Shown: positions 47,121 to 57,819, counted from the first letter of the stretch. The stretch is 64,000 nt of DNA from Bifidobacterium sp. ESL0690 (GCF_029392315.1 NZ_CP113939.1:2418001-2482000); one strand, 5' to 3'. Numbers and translations: made by a program. The notes: a model not told the origin generated them from the sequence alone.

Positions 47121-48470
47121 TTACAGTAGGCCATTCCCCTTTTCGATGTACGATGCCATCTCGTCGCGAGGAACCATCGAGCCGCCCGTGCACCACGAAA
47201 CGTGGGTGGCGTGCGCCATCTTGGTGTCGTCAAGGCCCATGCGGTCGCGATATTCCTTGCCGGCAAGCACGCGCCATGGGCCCACGAAGCCAGCGGCCGC
47301 CGAGGGCTCGATATCGATATCGCACGCATTGTGAAGCTGGGCTTCGATGCGGTAGAGTTCGTCATCGTCGATGGTCAGGAATCCGTCGATAAGATGCTCC
47401 ATGGCCTTGCAGACGAACTGCGAGGGACGGCCGCAAGCCAGTCCGTCGGCCGCCGTGACGTTGTCGATGCCGAAGTCCTGCACGCAGACGTTGTTGTATT
47501 CCTTGGTATAGGTGCCGATGAGCATTGACGGGCAATGCGTCGGTTCCGCAAGGATGCAATGGACGTTGTCGCCGAACACCGTCTTCATGCCGAACGCGAC
47601 ACCGCCCGGGCTGCCGCCGACGCCGCAGGGCAGATAGACGAACAGCGGGTTATCCTCATCGACTTCGACGCCGCAAGCCTGCAGTTGACCGGCGAGACGG
47701 CGGCCCGCCACCGCATAGCCGAGGAAGAGCGTGGAGGAATTCTCGTCGTCGATGAAGTAAGCCATCGGATCGGCTTCGGCTTCTTTTCTGCCAGCCGCCA
47801 CAGCCACCGAATAATCCTGCTCATACTCGAAGACGTGCACGCCGTTGGCGCGAAGCTTGTCCTTCTTCCATTGGCGGGCGTCCGCCGACATGTGCACGCT
47901 GGCATCGAAACCAAGCGCCGCGCTCATGATGCCGATGGACAGGCCGAGATTGCCCGTCGAGCCTACGGCGATCTTGTATTGGCCGAAGAACTTGCGCATT
48001 TCGGGAGTTCCCAGCTTGCGATAATCGTCATCATAAGTGAGGAGCCCAGCTTCCATGGCCAAATCCTCGGCGTGCTTCAGCACCTCGTAGATGCCGCCAC
48101 GAGCCTTGATCGAACCGCTGATGGGAAGCTCGCTATCCAGCTTGGCCCACAATTGACCCGGCAGTTCCTGCCCATAACGCTTCGAAAGGGCATGACGCTG
48201 ATCGGGAACGGCGACGAGCGGGGATTCGATGATTCCTTCCGTCGGCTTGGTGGACGGGAACAGCTCTTCGATCAACGGCGCGAAACGCTTGAGCCTCTCC
48301 GCGGCGTCATCGACGTCCTTGACGCTCAGCCCGACCTGCTTCATGCCTTGCTCGGTGGGCTGGAGACGGTCGTTGAACCACGTCGTCTCCTCTTCCTTCA
48401 TCAGCGTATCGATCAGCGGAAATTCGTCAACCCACTGGCTGATCGGCTTTCCCAATACTTCATTTGTCAT
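47121..48470 (-). CDS. dsdA: D-serine ammonia-lyase (D-serine dehydratase)
   Basis: A pyridoxal-phosphate enzyme that turns D-serine into pyruvate and ammonia. The 449-residue protein has the usual DsdA length, the PLP lysine in [11 protein letters not shown], the phosphate-binding loop GSTGNLGLS and the characteristic [21 protein letters not shown] lies ahead of the ATG. It is transcribed between a GntP-type permease (upstream) and a YheO-like regulator (downstream), forming a D-serine uptake and detoxification locus. Confidence 0.95.
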   Translation of the reverse strand: MTNEVLGKPISQWVDEFPLIDTLMKEEETTWFNDRLQPTEQGMKQVGLSVKDVDDAAERLKRFAPLIEELFPSTKPTEGIIESPLVAVPDQRHALSKRYGQELPGQLWAKLDSELPISGSIKARGGIYEVLKHAEDLAMEAGLLTYDDDYRKLGTPEMRKFFGQYKIAVGSTGNLGLSIGIMSAALGFDASVHMSADARQWKKDKLRANGVHVFEYEQDYSVAVAAGRKEAEADPMAYFIDDENSSTLFLGYAVAGRRLAGQLQACGVEVDEDNPLFVYLPCGVGGSPGGVAFGMKTVFGDNVHCILAEPTHCPSMLIGTYTKEYNNVCVQDFGIDNVTAADGLACGRPSQFVCKAMEHLIDGFLTIDDDELYRIEAQLHNACDIDIEPSAAAGFVGPWRVLAGKEYRDRMGLDDTKMAHATHVSWCTGGSMVPRDEMASYIEKGNGLL

Positions 48471-48575
48471 TTCGACTCCTTGTTTTTCTTGCCTTCCGTC
48501 GCGTATGAATCGATACGAAACGGATTAATTAACGCGGATATATAGATATATATATAGGTATGTTGCGTTGCGCGC

Positions 48576-49922
48576 TCAGACGAACAGGCTCAGCAGCAGG
48601 GTCATGCACAGCGCCACGACGGATGTGATGGTGGTGCCTACGGTCAGTGTCTTATAGGCCTGCGGAACCGTGATATGCAGATATTCCTTGACCATCCAGA
48701 ACAGCGAATCCGTAACGTGGGTGAGGCCGATGGCACCGGCTCCGATGGCGAGCGCCATAATCGCCGGGGACAATCCCGGTGTTGCGGTCAGCATCGGCAG
48801 GACGATTCCGGCAGCGCTCATCATCGCGACCGTGGCGGAACCGACGGCGAAATGCAGGATCAGCGCGATGAGCCAGGCCAGGATAATCGGGCTGACGGGC
48901 AGGCCGGAAAGAACCTTCGCGAGGCTCGGGGCCACGCCGGAAGCGGTAAGGACCGCGTTGAACGCACCGCCGGCGCCGATGATCAGCAGAATGCCGCCGA
49001 TGGGGCCGAACGAGCTGTCCGTAAGGGTCTGCAGCTTTTCGATATTCATGCCGCGGTGAAGGCCGAGCGAGAAATAGGCGAACAGCAGCGAAAGCATCAA
49101 CGCCGTGATCGGGTTGCCGATGACGTTGATCCACTTCATGGCCAGCATGTCCGCAGGAAGCACACGCTCGCAGATCGTGCGCGCCACCATGATGAGAAGC
49201 GGCAGAAGAATGGTGAAAAGCGTAATGCCGAAGCCGGGAAGATCCTTCTCGTCCTTCTCCACGAAATTGGCGGACGGATCCTCTTCGAGGTTCTCGTTCG
49301 GGTCATCCTTCTCGGGAATCGCGAAATGCGCGAAAAGAACGGCTCCGACCAAAACCGACGGGATGGCAACGCAGAGGCCGAGCAAAATGACAGTGCCGAT
49401 ATCGGCGTGCAAGGTGCCGGCGATGGCCGTTGCAGCGGGGTGCGGAGGCAGAATGCAATGGACCACCATCAGCGAAGTGGCCAGCGGGATGCCGACCTTC
49501 AGACGGGAAATCTTCGCTTCCTTGGCCACCACAAACACCAGCGGGACCAAAAGCACGAAACCTACCTCAACGAATACCGGAATGCCGCAAATCAATCCCA
49601 GCAAAGCCATGATGATGGTGGCGTGCTTCTTACCGAAAACCCGCAGCATCGTCGACGCGAGGCGCTGGGCCCCGCCCGAGACTTCAAGCAGCTTGCCTAG
49701 AACGGCGCCGAAGCCGATAATCAGCGTAAGGAACCCCAGAGTATCCCCCACACCGTTTTGAATCGTATCGGTAATCTTGCCCAATGGCACTTTCGTCACA
49801 AACGCCACGAAGAATGCGGCAATCAGCAAAGCCAGAGACGGATGCATCTTGACTTTGACGATCAGCAGCACTATCACGGCGATGGCGATAAGCAGAACAA
49901 CCAATAATGGACCTGTGCTCAT
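48576..49922 (-). CDS. GntP-family permease, probable D-serine transporter (DsdX-like)
   Basis: A 448-residue, 12-span transporter with GntP-family signatures: GDTLGFLTLIIGFGAVLGKLLE, VHCILPPHPAATAIAG and GSATVAMMSAAGIVLPM. GntP members carry gluconate or related acids; DsdX is the D-serine branch. Assignment to D-serine here rests on its position 105 bases upstream of dsdA on the same strand. AAAGGAG precedes the start. It is the first gene of the presumed operon. Confidence 0.87.
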   Translation of the reverse strand: MSTGPLLVVLLIAIAVIVLLIVKVKMHPSLALLIAAFFVAFVTKVPLGKITDTIQNGVGDTLGFLTLIIGFGAVLGKLLEVSGGAQRLASTMLRVFGKKHATIIMALLGLICGIPVFVEVGFVLLVPLVFVVAKEAKISRLKVGIPLATSLMVVHCILPPHPAATAIAGTLHADIGTVILLGLCVAIPSVLVGAVLFAHFAIPEKDDPNENLEEDPSANFVEKDEKDLPGFGITLFTILLPLLIMVARTICERVLPADMLAMKWINVIGNPITALMLSLLFAYFSLGLHRGMNIEKLQTLTDSSFGPIGGILLIIGAGGAFNAVLTASGVAPSLAKVLSGLPVSPIILAWLIALILHFAVGSATVAMMSAAGIVLPMLTATPGLSPAIMALAIGAGAIGLTHVTDSLFWMVKEYLHITVPQAYKTLTVGTTITSVVALCMTLLLSLFV

Positions 49923-50105
49923 CTCAACTCCTTTGTAGTGAAACAGTTCCTAGTAAAAATATATTATCACTGGTAAGAAATTATTTCTACTTTATTGGTG
50001 TTTCTCTTAAAATTTACTGAAAACCTCTATCTTCAAAATAATAAGCCGTTGAAATATCGCGATTATTACAACGCAAACGTCAGCTCACGCCGTGACGTAT
50101 GCATC

Positions 50106-50142
50106 AAAAAAGGTTGCCACCGGGCGAAACCCGATGACAACC
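50106..50142 (-). terminator. Terminator of ilvC
   Basis: On the minus strand GGTTG...CGGG pairs with CCCG...CAACC and is followed by TTTTTTGATGC. It shares almost its entire sequence with the terminator at 46135. The rest of 49923-50237 is the presumed gntP promoter region. Confidence 0.87.
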
Positions 50143-50237
50143 CTTACGAAACTCTCGAACCTGACGAGCGAAACCGCTCAATCAGTCGAAACGAGTAACT
50201 TCAACTCAGCAGCTCAAAACGAGCAACCGCAGCAAGC

Positions 50238-51293
<1,056 letters not shown>

Positions 51294-51662
51294 AATATGC
51301 ACTCCTTGCATAATTTATTATTATTTGCACGACTAAGCACTCTGCCTGCCGTGCGTAGAAATTGGCTCTTGATCGATAGGGATTTTGTCCCGTTGTCCGT
51401 TCATTGTAACGCCGGTCACAATGCAAATCGTGCCGCCGTCCAATTATCGAACAGGTAATAAATATATTTGAGACGAAATCAATCTCGAATCAATAACCAT
51501 TTTCAAATCTTTATATTACTTTTTAATTATTAATATTCAGTTATAAAAACCTTTGCGGCAAATGACAATCGAACGTTCAACCGCTTATTTAGCCGCCTAT
51601 ATATATAAGGACTGCCGCCGAAGGGCCTGCACAACGAACCGCACAGCGGCAGCCCGGCACAA
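51294..51662. other. Intergenic stretch upstream of ilvC
   Basis: 369 bases, strongly AT-rich between 51460 and 51560. It must hold the ilvC promoter. I found no peptide leader or attenuator here, unlike at the neighbouring MHS gene. A GC-rich inverted repeat (ACTGCCGC at 51611 and GCGGCAGC at 51646) just past the MHS stop may end that transcript. Confidence 0.4.
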
Positions 51663-53051
51663 TCACGCGGTGAAGTCGGTGTCTTTGGTTTCCTTGCAGG
51701 TGAGCAGGGCGACCAAGCAGCACAGCGCCATCACAGCCATGTAAAGGCCGACGGAACGCACGCCCCAGTGGGAGGAAAGCCAGGTGGCGACGGTCGGGAC
51801 GAAGGCCGCACCGACGATGGCGGCGAGGTTATAGCCCAGGCCAGAGCCGGAGTAACGGACGTTGGCGCTGAAGAGCTCGGGCAGGATTGCGCCGACAGGG
51901 CCGAACGCGATGCCCATCAGGGCGAAGCCGACGCACAGGAAGACCATGATCTCCACGAAGTTGCGGTGACCCATCAAGAGGTACGGGAAGACGAAGGAGA
52001 AGACGACCAGCGCGACCGCCGAGAACATCAGCACGCGGCGACGACCGAGTTTGTCGGCGTAGACGCAGGAGAGCACGATGAACAGGGCGAAGACGCAGAT
52101 GCCGGCCATGAGCATCAGCAGGTACTCGCGATTGGTGAAGCCGAGTCCGCCGCCGCCTTCGCGCTTGGTCTTGGTGCCCCAAGCGAGCGACCAGGTGGCC
52201 AGCGTGTAGAAGAGCGTGTAGGTGACCGCGACGATGAACGTGGCCTGCAGGACCTGACGCCAGCTGGTGCGGAAGACTTCCTTCAGCGGCGACTTGACAG
52301 TCTTCTTCTGCTCCTGAGCGAGGCGGAAGATCGGGGTCTCCTCCATGTGGACGCGAACGACGAGGCCGACCACGACAAGCACGATGGAGAGCAGGAACGG
52401 CACGCGCCAGCCCCAGGAGAGCATCTGCGCCGGGGTGCAGAAGGACTCAAGCACGAAGTAGGTACCGTTGGAGAGGAAGAAGCCGATCGGCGCGCCGAGC
52501 TCCGGGAAGGAACCGTAGAGCGCGCGCTTGTTGGCCGGGGCGTTTTCGGTGGCGACCAGAGCCGCGCCGGACCATTCCCCGCCCAGGCCGATGCCCTGAA
52601 TGAAGCGGCAAAGGCAGAGCACGACGACCGCGAGCAGGCCCCACTGGCTATACGTCGGCAGGCAGCCGATGAGGAAGGTGGAGAGACCCATGGTCATCAG
52701 GCTGACGACCAGCGTGGTCTTGCGGCCCATCTTGTCGCCGTAGTGGCCGAAGATCAGCGAGCCGAGCGGGCGGGCGATGAACGCAATGGCGAAGGTCAGA
52801 AGGCTGACCAGAAGCGCTACGGTCGGGTTGGTCTTGTCCGAGAAGAAAATCTTCGGGAAATAATTGGCCGAGGCGGTGCCGTAGGCGTAGAAATCGTAAA
52901 ATTCAATGGCCGTACCGACCATCGAGGCGGCGATGACGGTGCCGACCGAATCGTGCGCCATCTCCTGAAGTTTTGCCTTGCGTGCGGCGACCCCAACGTT
53001 GCCGCTGCCACTGCCACTGCCGTTTCCAGTCGCTGTGTCGACTGATGTCAT
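51663..53051 (-). CDS. MFS transporter, metabolite:H+ symporter (MHS) family
   Basis: A 462-residue, 12-span protein. The MHS opening TAIEFYDFYAYGTASANYFP, RPLGSLIFGHYGDKMGRKT and FIQGIGLGGEWSGAALVATE place it near ShiA/YhjE-type carriers of organic acids or shikimate-like compounds. A short Gly/Ser linker precedes the first span. GGAGGAGAACATC gives a strong start. Expression is probably controlled by the peptide-coding attenuator at 53326-53527, and a GTTCGTGCACGAAC palindrome lies between that and the gene. Confidence 0.9.
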   Translation of the reverse strand: MTSVDTATGNGSGSGSGNVGVAARKAKLQEMAHDSVGTVIAASMVGTAIEFYDFYAYGTASANYFPKIFFSDKTNPTVALLVSLLTFAIAFIARPLGSLIFGHYGDKMGRKTTLVVSLMTMGLSTFLIGCLPTYSQWGLLAVVVLCLCRFIQGIGLGGEWSGAALVATENAPANKRALYGSFPELGAPIGFFLSNGTYFVLESFCTPAQMLSWGWRVPFLLSIVLVVVGLVVRVHMEETPIFRLAQEQKKTVKSPLKEVFRTSWRQVLQATFIVAVTYTLFYTLATWSLAWGTKTKREGGGGLGFTNREYLLMLMAGICVFALFIVLSCVYADKLGRRRVLMFSAVALVVFSFVFPYLLMGHRNFVEIMVFLCVGFALMGIAFGPVGAILPELFSANVRYSGSGLGYNLAAIVGAAFVPTVATWLSSHWGVRSVGLYMAVMALCCLVALLTCKETKDTDFTA

Positions 53052-53268
53052 GATGTTCTCCTCCGGTACGTTTGTCTTTTCCGCACCGATTACTGCTTCA
53101 TTCGTTCTCTCGTCGCTCGTTGCCGCCCTTGCCGCCCGCGGCCTGCGTTGCGTCTTGCTTCCTGCGCTTCGCGGGCGGCCGACCTGAAATCCTTGCGGAA
53201 TGCGATGGATTCCGGCCGACTAGTCGGTTTTGAGTTTTGCATTGTTGAGTTATCGAGTTTTCAGTTGT

Positions 53269-53282
53269 GTTCGTGCACGAAC
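53269..53282. promoter_or_regulatory. Perfect palindrome GTTCGTGCACGAAC
   Basis: A 14-base perfect dyad in the 270-base leader between the attenuator terminator and the MHS start. It may be an operator or an RNA hairpin; no partner is known. Confidence 0.45.
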
Positions 53283-53325
53283 TTGCGGCATTACCACGGT
53301 GACCTTTTGGGACGTAATAACAAAA

Positions 53326-53353
53326 TGAGCCCTGCGCTTGAATGCAGGGCTCA
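53326..53353 (-). terminator. Attenuator terminator hairpin upstream of the MHS gene
   Basis: On the minus strand TGAGCCCTGC and GCAGGGCTCA form a perfect 10-base stem followed by TTTTGTTATT. It lies before, not after, the gene it would control. Its 5' arm can alternatively pair with GGCAGGGC at 53416-53423, which itself pairs with GCCCCGCC at 53430-53443: the classical mutually exclusive arrangement. Confidence 0.8.
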
Positions 53354-53455
53354 GAAAGCTATACGCTAGATATTGTTCATATCATTTTTCGTTCGACTGA
53401 ACGATTTGCTTGCTTGCCCTGCCTTCATTGGCGGGGCTCAAGCTGAATGCGAAAA

Positions 53456-53527
53456 TCAGGCCGCCAACGAAGACGGGCTAATAATTCGTGCAGACTGCGC
53501 GTTAAAACTCATCAATCCGTTCTTCAT
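53456..53527 (-). CDS. Leader peptide of the MHS attenuator (23 residues)
   Basis: A short frame with an excellent AAAGGAGG site: MKNGLMSFNAQSARIISPSS and three further residues, then TGA. The stop lies 13 bases before the first arm of the hairpin series, so a ribosome at the stop would mask that arm. It has no run of one codon; ARIISPSS is the most noticeable part. Translation-coupled control of the downstream transporter is the inferred role, and which signal it senses is unknown. Confidence 0.7.
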   Translation of the reverse strand: MKNGLMSFNAQSARIISPSSLAA

Positions 53528-53622
53528 GGCGTCCTCCTTTCAACATTTACCAAGTTCTTTCGGGTTCGTGACCCGTTTAGTGGATTACCATAGGCGAGTC
53601 CGAGTGCGACCACCGCCACAAC

Positions 53623-53637
53623 GTCCACTATATGGAC
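53623..53637. promoter_or_regulatory. Operator-like inverted repeat upstream of the leader peptide
   Basis: GTCCACTATATGGAC, arms GTCCA and TGGAC around a 5-base centre, about 95 bases upstream of the leader peptide start on the minus strand, where a repressor site would be expected. Confidence 0.5.
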
Positions 53638-53756
53638 AACATTACGTAACGAAAAGCACGGGAAACAGACATGCGCTATATCAATACCCTCTCATTCCCA
53701 TCATCGACTCGGATACGCTGTTATTATTAAATTAGTATAATTACAGTTACTTTTAA

Positions 53757-54071
53757 AAGGAAACGCCCGAATATGGCGAACGCACACTAGGCGGAAAATT
53801 CCTAGGCCGAGCTATCGCTGTCTACAATGTCTACGACATTATCCACAGAGGTCATGAGGGCTACAAGACCGGTGGCATTTCAGGAGCGTTACAGGCCGGA
53901 GGCAAACGTGCTGCAAAGGACCTCGTTGTCACTGTCGTCGGCGATGGCGGTGCCGCTGCAGGAGCTATACTCGGCTCATTCGCAGGTCCGGGAGGGATTG
54001 CCGTTGGAACAGTCATTGTTGGCATGCTAGGACAGATGGAAGCCGACAGTTGGTTCCCAGAGGATTGGTGA
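53757..54071 (+). pseudogene. 5'-truncated tail of a secreted (polymorphic) toxin-like protein
   Basis: An open frame of 104 codons follows a TAA at 53754 and has no usable start codon in its first 90 codons. It encodes a coherent protein end: YNVYDIIHRGHEGYKTGG, then a long Gly/Ala-rich hydrophobic stretch (GDGGAAAGAILGSFAGPGG) and GMLGQMEADSWFPEDW. This resembles the C-terminal glycine-zipper-like part of large secreted effectors. The membrane-protein gene follows after 4 bases, as an immunity gene would. The missing start suggests truncation of a larger gene. Confidence 0.55.
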
Positions 54072-54075
54072 TCTT

Positions 54076-54882
54076 ATGGAACAGCAATACATGAATGGAC
54101 AGATCGCCCAGCCATTCGTCAAACTTGCCTCTGACGAGCAGCACTATGACTTCATACTCACGGTACCAGTCATGGAAGAATTCGTCGATGCCGCCAATGC
54201 TTATGGCCGCAAATTCCAGTTGTTCAGCATCTCATTTTTCGTGATTTGCTCCGTCGGAGACATCATCACCATCCTAGACGGCGTGATATACCAGCAAAAA
54301 CATCCCATCTTCTTTGGCGCTGTCACATTTATCCTTTTATCGGCTTTCCTGATTATTTTTTTCTCGCGCGGAATCAGGCATATGGCAATGATGTTTGGCT
54401 TGTACAGGCAATGGCACACTTGGTTCCCGGCGGTTACATCCAACGCAATGTTGCACCGCTTGCAGTGGCGCAGAGTGACGGGCGCGCAGCTTTACGGGCC
54501 CGGCTGGGAGACACCATGCCGGCTCACCGCCTCCAACAGAGGATTGGAACTAATTCGATGGGTATCCGGCAAGACATACACCGTCAGCGTGCCATGGGAA
54601 GAGGTTGAATGCGTGCGCCGCACACCACACGCCATCGTCATCGGCCCCTCCGCCGCACGCAAGATTAACACCACGATATTCAATGGCAGGGGCTACCGGT
54701 TCGGCGACGTGAACGGCTGCGTGCTCGTCGACACCCGCGCACTGCCCGACCCCGACGCATTCGCCGACTGGTGCCGCTCTCGCATGCTCAACGCCCACCA
54801 GCGCACCCTAAACTTCGCTTCCAACTCCAGTAAGGGCCGCCGCCTCCGCTTCCGACGCTGGTTCCACGGCGACGACCTATAG
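54076..54882 (+). CDS. Two-span membrane protein with YcxB-like domain, possible immunity partner
   Basis: A 268-residue protein. Two adjacent membrane helices (FSISFFVICSVGDIITILDG and IFFGAVTFILLSAFLIIFFS) are followed by a cytosolic part with CRLTASNRGLELIRWVSGKT...SVPWEEVECVRRTPHAIVI, the pattern of the YcxB-like (PH-related) domain. YcxB-like proteins are often found beside toxins. GGTGAT before the ATG and a 4-base gap to the preceding frame suggest translational coupling. Function as immunity protein is inference. Confidence 0.65.
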   Translation: MEQQYMNGQIAQPFVKLASDEQHYDFILTVPVMEEFVDAANAYGRKFQLFSISFFVICSVGDIITILDGVIYQQKHPIFFGAVTFILLSAFLIIFFSRGIRHMAMMFGLYRQWHTWFPAVTSNAMLHRLQWRRVTGAQLYGPGWETPCRLTASNRGLELIRWVSGKTYTVSVPWEEVECVRRTPHAIVIGPSAARKINTTIFNGRGYRFGDVNGCVLVDTRALPDPDAFADWCRSRMLNAHQRTLNFASNSSKGRRLRFRRWFHGDDL

Positions 54883-55060
54883 GCAATGCCCTACAACCGA
54901 AGCTGTGCGCGATAGCAGAATTCACGTCGAACCCGGCAGAAACACTCACGCTGGCAACGATTGGATGAACGACGATTGGATTGACAGCAGAAAGATAACG
55001 GGCAACCGACCTCTGCAACGGTCAGCCAGCATTCCCCGGAGACATAGTCCGCCTTCGGCT

Positions 55061-56848
55061 TCAGCTTTTACCAAGCAGGAAACGACGGACCTTGCCGGTG
55101 CTTGTGCGCGGCAGGGAATCGACACGGTAGAAACGCTTCGGGACTTTGTAATGCGCCAGGTTGCTTCGGCCGAACTCGCGCCACTGAGCAGCGAGGGAGG
55201 CCGCGACCTCCGCATTGGAACCTTTACTGCCGCCATTTTTCTCGGCTTCAGCCTTGCAAATCACGTAGGCCACTGGAACTTCGCCCCACTTTTCGTCGGG
55301 TTCGGCGGTGACGGCAATCTCGTCGATGCCGGGGCAATCGGCGTAGACGCGCTCGACCTCCTCAGGGAAGACGTGCTCGCCGCCAGAAATCATCATGTTG
55401 TCGAGCCGGCCGTCGACGTATAGGTAGCCGTCGTCATCGATATGGCCGACGTCGCCGGTGCAGTACCAGCCATCGGCGGTTTTCTTGGCCTCAAAAACGC
55501 CGGGACAATTGAGGTAACCAGGCGTGAGTGCATCGGTTTTAATCAGGATTTCGCCGGTTTTCTCCGCGAGTTTCAGCGACGTGGTGAAGTACGGCTTGCC
55601 GCTTGCCAACAGCTTGCGAGCACCATCGCCAGTGCCGGTGCCGACGATCTGCGAGCAGGTTTCGGTCATTCCGTACGAGCGCACGACGACCATGCCAAGC
55701 GCGTGGCAACGTTTCAGCAGTTTGAGGTCGGACTTTTCGCCACCAAGAATGAAGCCCTTGAACGCCGGCGAATAGCCGAAATTGGCAGGCAGCGGCATGG
55801 GCCCGTCATTGTCACCAGGCAAACCGGACAGACCGGAATCGGAAGCGGCCGCCGAGCCCGTAGACGCCGTGACGCGCTTCTCGTGTTCGGGCACCAGTTC
55901 TATGAGCATCGTCGGCACGACAGAGACCCATGTCACCGGCTCGTTGGTGAGAATCCGTTCCATTTCAGGAGCGTCGAAATGATCCATCAGGCGCACGGTG
56001 ACGCCGAAAATGAGGCCGCGCAAAACGATTGAATAGCCGCTGATATGGAAAATCGGAACCGCGCAAAGCCATTCGTCAGTAGGGCTCGTGCCGAGGTTCA
56101 GCGCCACGCTCGTCGCCGAGGTGAAGTGGTTACGCACCGTCTGCTGGATGCCTTTTGGCTCACCAGTGGAGCCGGAGGTGAACATGATGCTCACCACCTG
56201 GTCGTCGTCGAATTCGCGCGGAATCGGCGGAGCCGAAACTATGGGATCCACGTCGTTATCACCGACGGAATTCTTCGCGGTGGGTTCCGCCAACGCGGAT
56301 GGAGAAGAACAATAGACCAAAGCGGGATTGCCGGAGGTCTTTTGTACATCACCCGAAACCTTGCCGGTGCCGCCAAGCTTGAAATCATGGGCCTTTGCGA
56401 ATATCTCATCGAATCCAACAATGCGAACCTTCGCATTCGCTGGACTTTCAAGGTTTTCAGCACTCTTGCTTGCGGCAACATCTTTCTCAACCGCGCTGGT
56501 AGCCGACGACTCACCCAGCAAATCGTTCGGCAGGCTGTCATCCTTGAGGCAGCAGGCCACGCCGGCATCGCGCATCTGCTCCGCGAGTTCGGAATTGGTC
56601 AGGCGCTTGTTGAGCCACACCACCGTCTTGCCGTATAGCAGCAGCGTCACAGCCAACAGATAGCCGCGGACGTTATTGTTGGAAACCATCGCGACGTTTT
56701 GCGTTTTGAACGCGCCGAATTGGTCGAGCACCGCGCCCAGCCTCTGGGCCTCGTCGAACACGTCACCGAACGTATAGCGCGTCTCGCCGTCGAAAACCGC
56801 CGTACGTTCCGGCGTGAGCATCGCGCGTTTCAGCACCCAATTATCCAT
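55061..56848 (-). CDS. menE: o-Succinylbenzoate-CoA ligase (MenE), acyl-adenylate family
   Basis: Activates o-succinylbenzoate with ATP and CoA. Adenylate-forming signatures: IMFTSGSTGEPKGIQQT (P-loop), YGMTETCSQI, DGWYCTGDVGHIDDDGYLYV and the final lysine in RTSTGKVRRFLLGKS. At 595 residues it is longer than usual (~450-500) because of a ~100-residue Ala/Ser/Glu-rich insertion before the P-loop. The MenE call depends mostly on the adjacent menB, 96 bases upstream on the same strand. GGGGGA precedes the ATG. Confidence 0.85.
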   Translation of the reverse strand: MDNWVLKRAMLTPERTAVFDGETRYTFGDVFDEAQRLGAVLDQFGAFKTQNVAMVSNNNVRGYLLAVTLLLYGKTVVWLNKRLTNSELAEQMRDAGVACCLKDDSLPNDLLGESSATSAVEKDVAASKSAENLESPANAKVRIVGFDEIFAKAHDFKLGGTGKVSGDVQKTSGNPALVYCSSPSALAEPTAKNSVGDNDVDPIVSAPPIPREFDDDQVVSIMFTSGSTGEPKGIQQTVRNHFTSATSVALNLGTSPTDEWLCAVPIFHISGYSIVLRGLIFGVTVRLMDHFDAPEMERILTNEPVTWVSVVPTMLIELVPEHEKRVTASTGSAAASDSGLSGLPGDNDGPMPLPANFGYSPAFKGFILGGEKSDLKLLKRCHALGMVVVRSYGMTETCSQIVGTGTGDGARKLLASGKPYFTTSLKLAEKTGEILIKTDALTPGYLNCPGVFEAKKTADGWYCTGDVGHIDDDGYLYVDGRLDNMMISGGEHVFPEEVERVYADCPGIDEIAVTAEPDEKWGEVPVAYVICKAEAEKNGGSKGSNAEVAASLAAQWREFGRSNLAHYKVPKRFYRVDSLPRTSTGKVRRFLLGKS

Positions 56849-56944
56849 AACAGATTTCCCCCTAATCCGTTGCGACTATGCCCAGTCAAGCAACCGTTAC
56901 GCGCACGCGAGTGCAGGCCCCGCGATATGCGCAACGGCCTCCGA

Positions 56945-57769
56945 TCACGGGAATTTCGGGAACTGGTCGAAGTTGGGCTTGCGCTTCTGGTTGAACGCGT
57001 CGCGGCCTTCCTTCGCCTCGTCGGTGGTGTAGAAGAGCATCGTCGCGTCGCCGCCGAACTGCTGCAGGCCGGCGAGCCCGTCGGTCGCCGCGTTCATGGA
57101 GGCCTTGATGAAGCGCAGGGCCATGGGCGACTTGGTCAGCAGCTCGTCGCACCACTTGAGCGTTTCCTCTTCGATGTCCGCGAGCGGCACGACCTTGTTG
57201 ATCCAGCCCATCTGCAGCGCTTCTTCGGCCGTATAGAAGTGGCCCAGGAACCAGACTTCCTTCGCGCGTTTCTGGCCGATGACATCGGCGAGCAGGCCCG
57301 AGCCGTAGCCCGCGTCGAAGCTGCCGACCTTGGGACCAGTCTGACCGAACTTCGCGTTGTCGGCCGCGATCGTCAAATCGCAGACCAGCTGCAGCACGTT
57401 GCCGCCGCCCACGGACCAGCCCTTGACCATCGCGATGACGGGCTTGGGGATGATGCGAATGAGATGCTGCAGGTCGAGCACGTTCAGGCGCGCGACGTGG
57501 TCGCTGCCGACATATCCGCCGTTACCACGCACACCCTGGTCGCCGCCGGACGAGAAGGCGAGATCGCCCGCTCCGGTGAAGATGATGACGCCGATCGTCG
57601 CGTCGTCACGACAGATGGTGAAGGCGTCGAGCAGCTCCTCGATGGTTTTCGGAGTGAAAGCGTTTCGCTTCTCCGGTCGATTGATGGTAATTTTAGCTAT
57701 ATGGTCGAGGCGGTCGAACAGTATTTCGTCATACGTTTTGACAGTCTCAAAATCGTGACTTGTCGCCAT
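56945..57769 (-). CDS. menB: 1,4-dihydroxy-2-naphthoyl-CoA synthase
   Basis: Closes the second ring of the naphthoquinone nucleus from o-succinylbenzoyl-CoA. The 274-residue crotonase-fold enzyme has unmistakable MenB segments: [35 protein letters not shown] and [17 protein letters not shown]. First gene of a menB-menE operon, divergent from the thioesterase gene at 57820 with only 50 bases between starts, so the promoters overlap. GGAG precedes the ATG. Confidence 0.95.
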   Translation of the reverse strand: MATSHDFETVKTYDEILFDRLDHIAKITINRPEKRNAFTPKTIEELLDAFTICRDDATIGVIIFTGAGDLAFSSGGDQGVRGNGGYVGSDHVARLNVLDLQHLIRIIPKPVIAMVKGWSVGGGNVLQLVCDLTIAADNAKFGQTGPKVGSFDAGYGSGLLADVIGQKRAKEVWFLGHFYTAEEALQMGWINKVVPLADIEEETLKWCDELLTKSPMALRFIKASMNAATDGLAGLQQFGGDATMLFYTTDEAKEGRDAFNQKRKPNFDQFPKFP

Positions 57770-57819
57770 GTTGGCTCCTTAGCGTCATGTCCCCTATTAC
57801 GAATGCGAGGTTCGATATT

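Noticed and set aside
53090..53242. 50-codon basic frame on the minus strand between attenuator and MHS gene
   Set aside because: No ribosome site and no recognisable features; the stretch is more likely mRNA leader.
53827..54030. 67-codon frame starting with ATG inside the toxin remnant
   Set aside because: The neighbouring frame gives a coherent protein end coupled to the next gene; this one does not.
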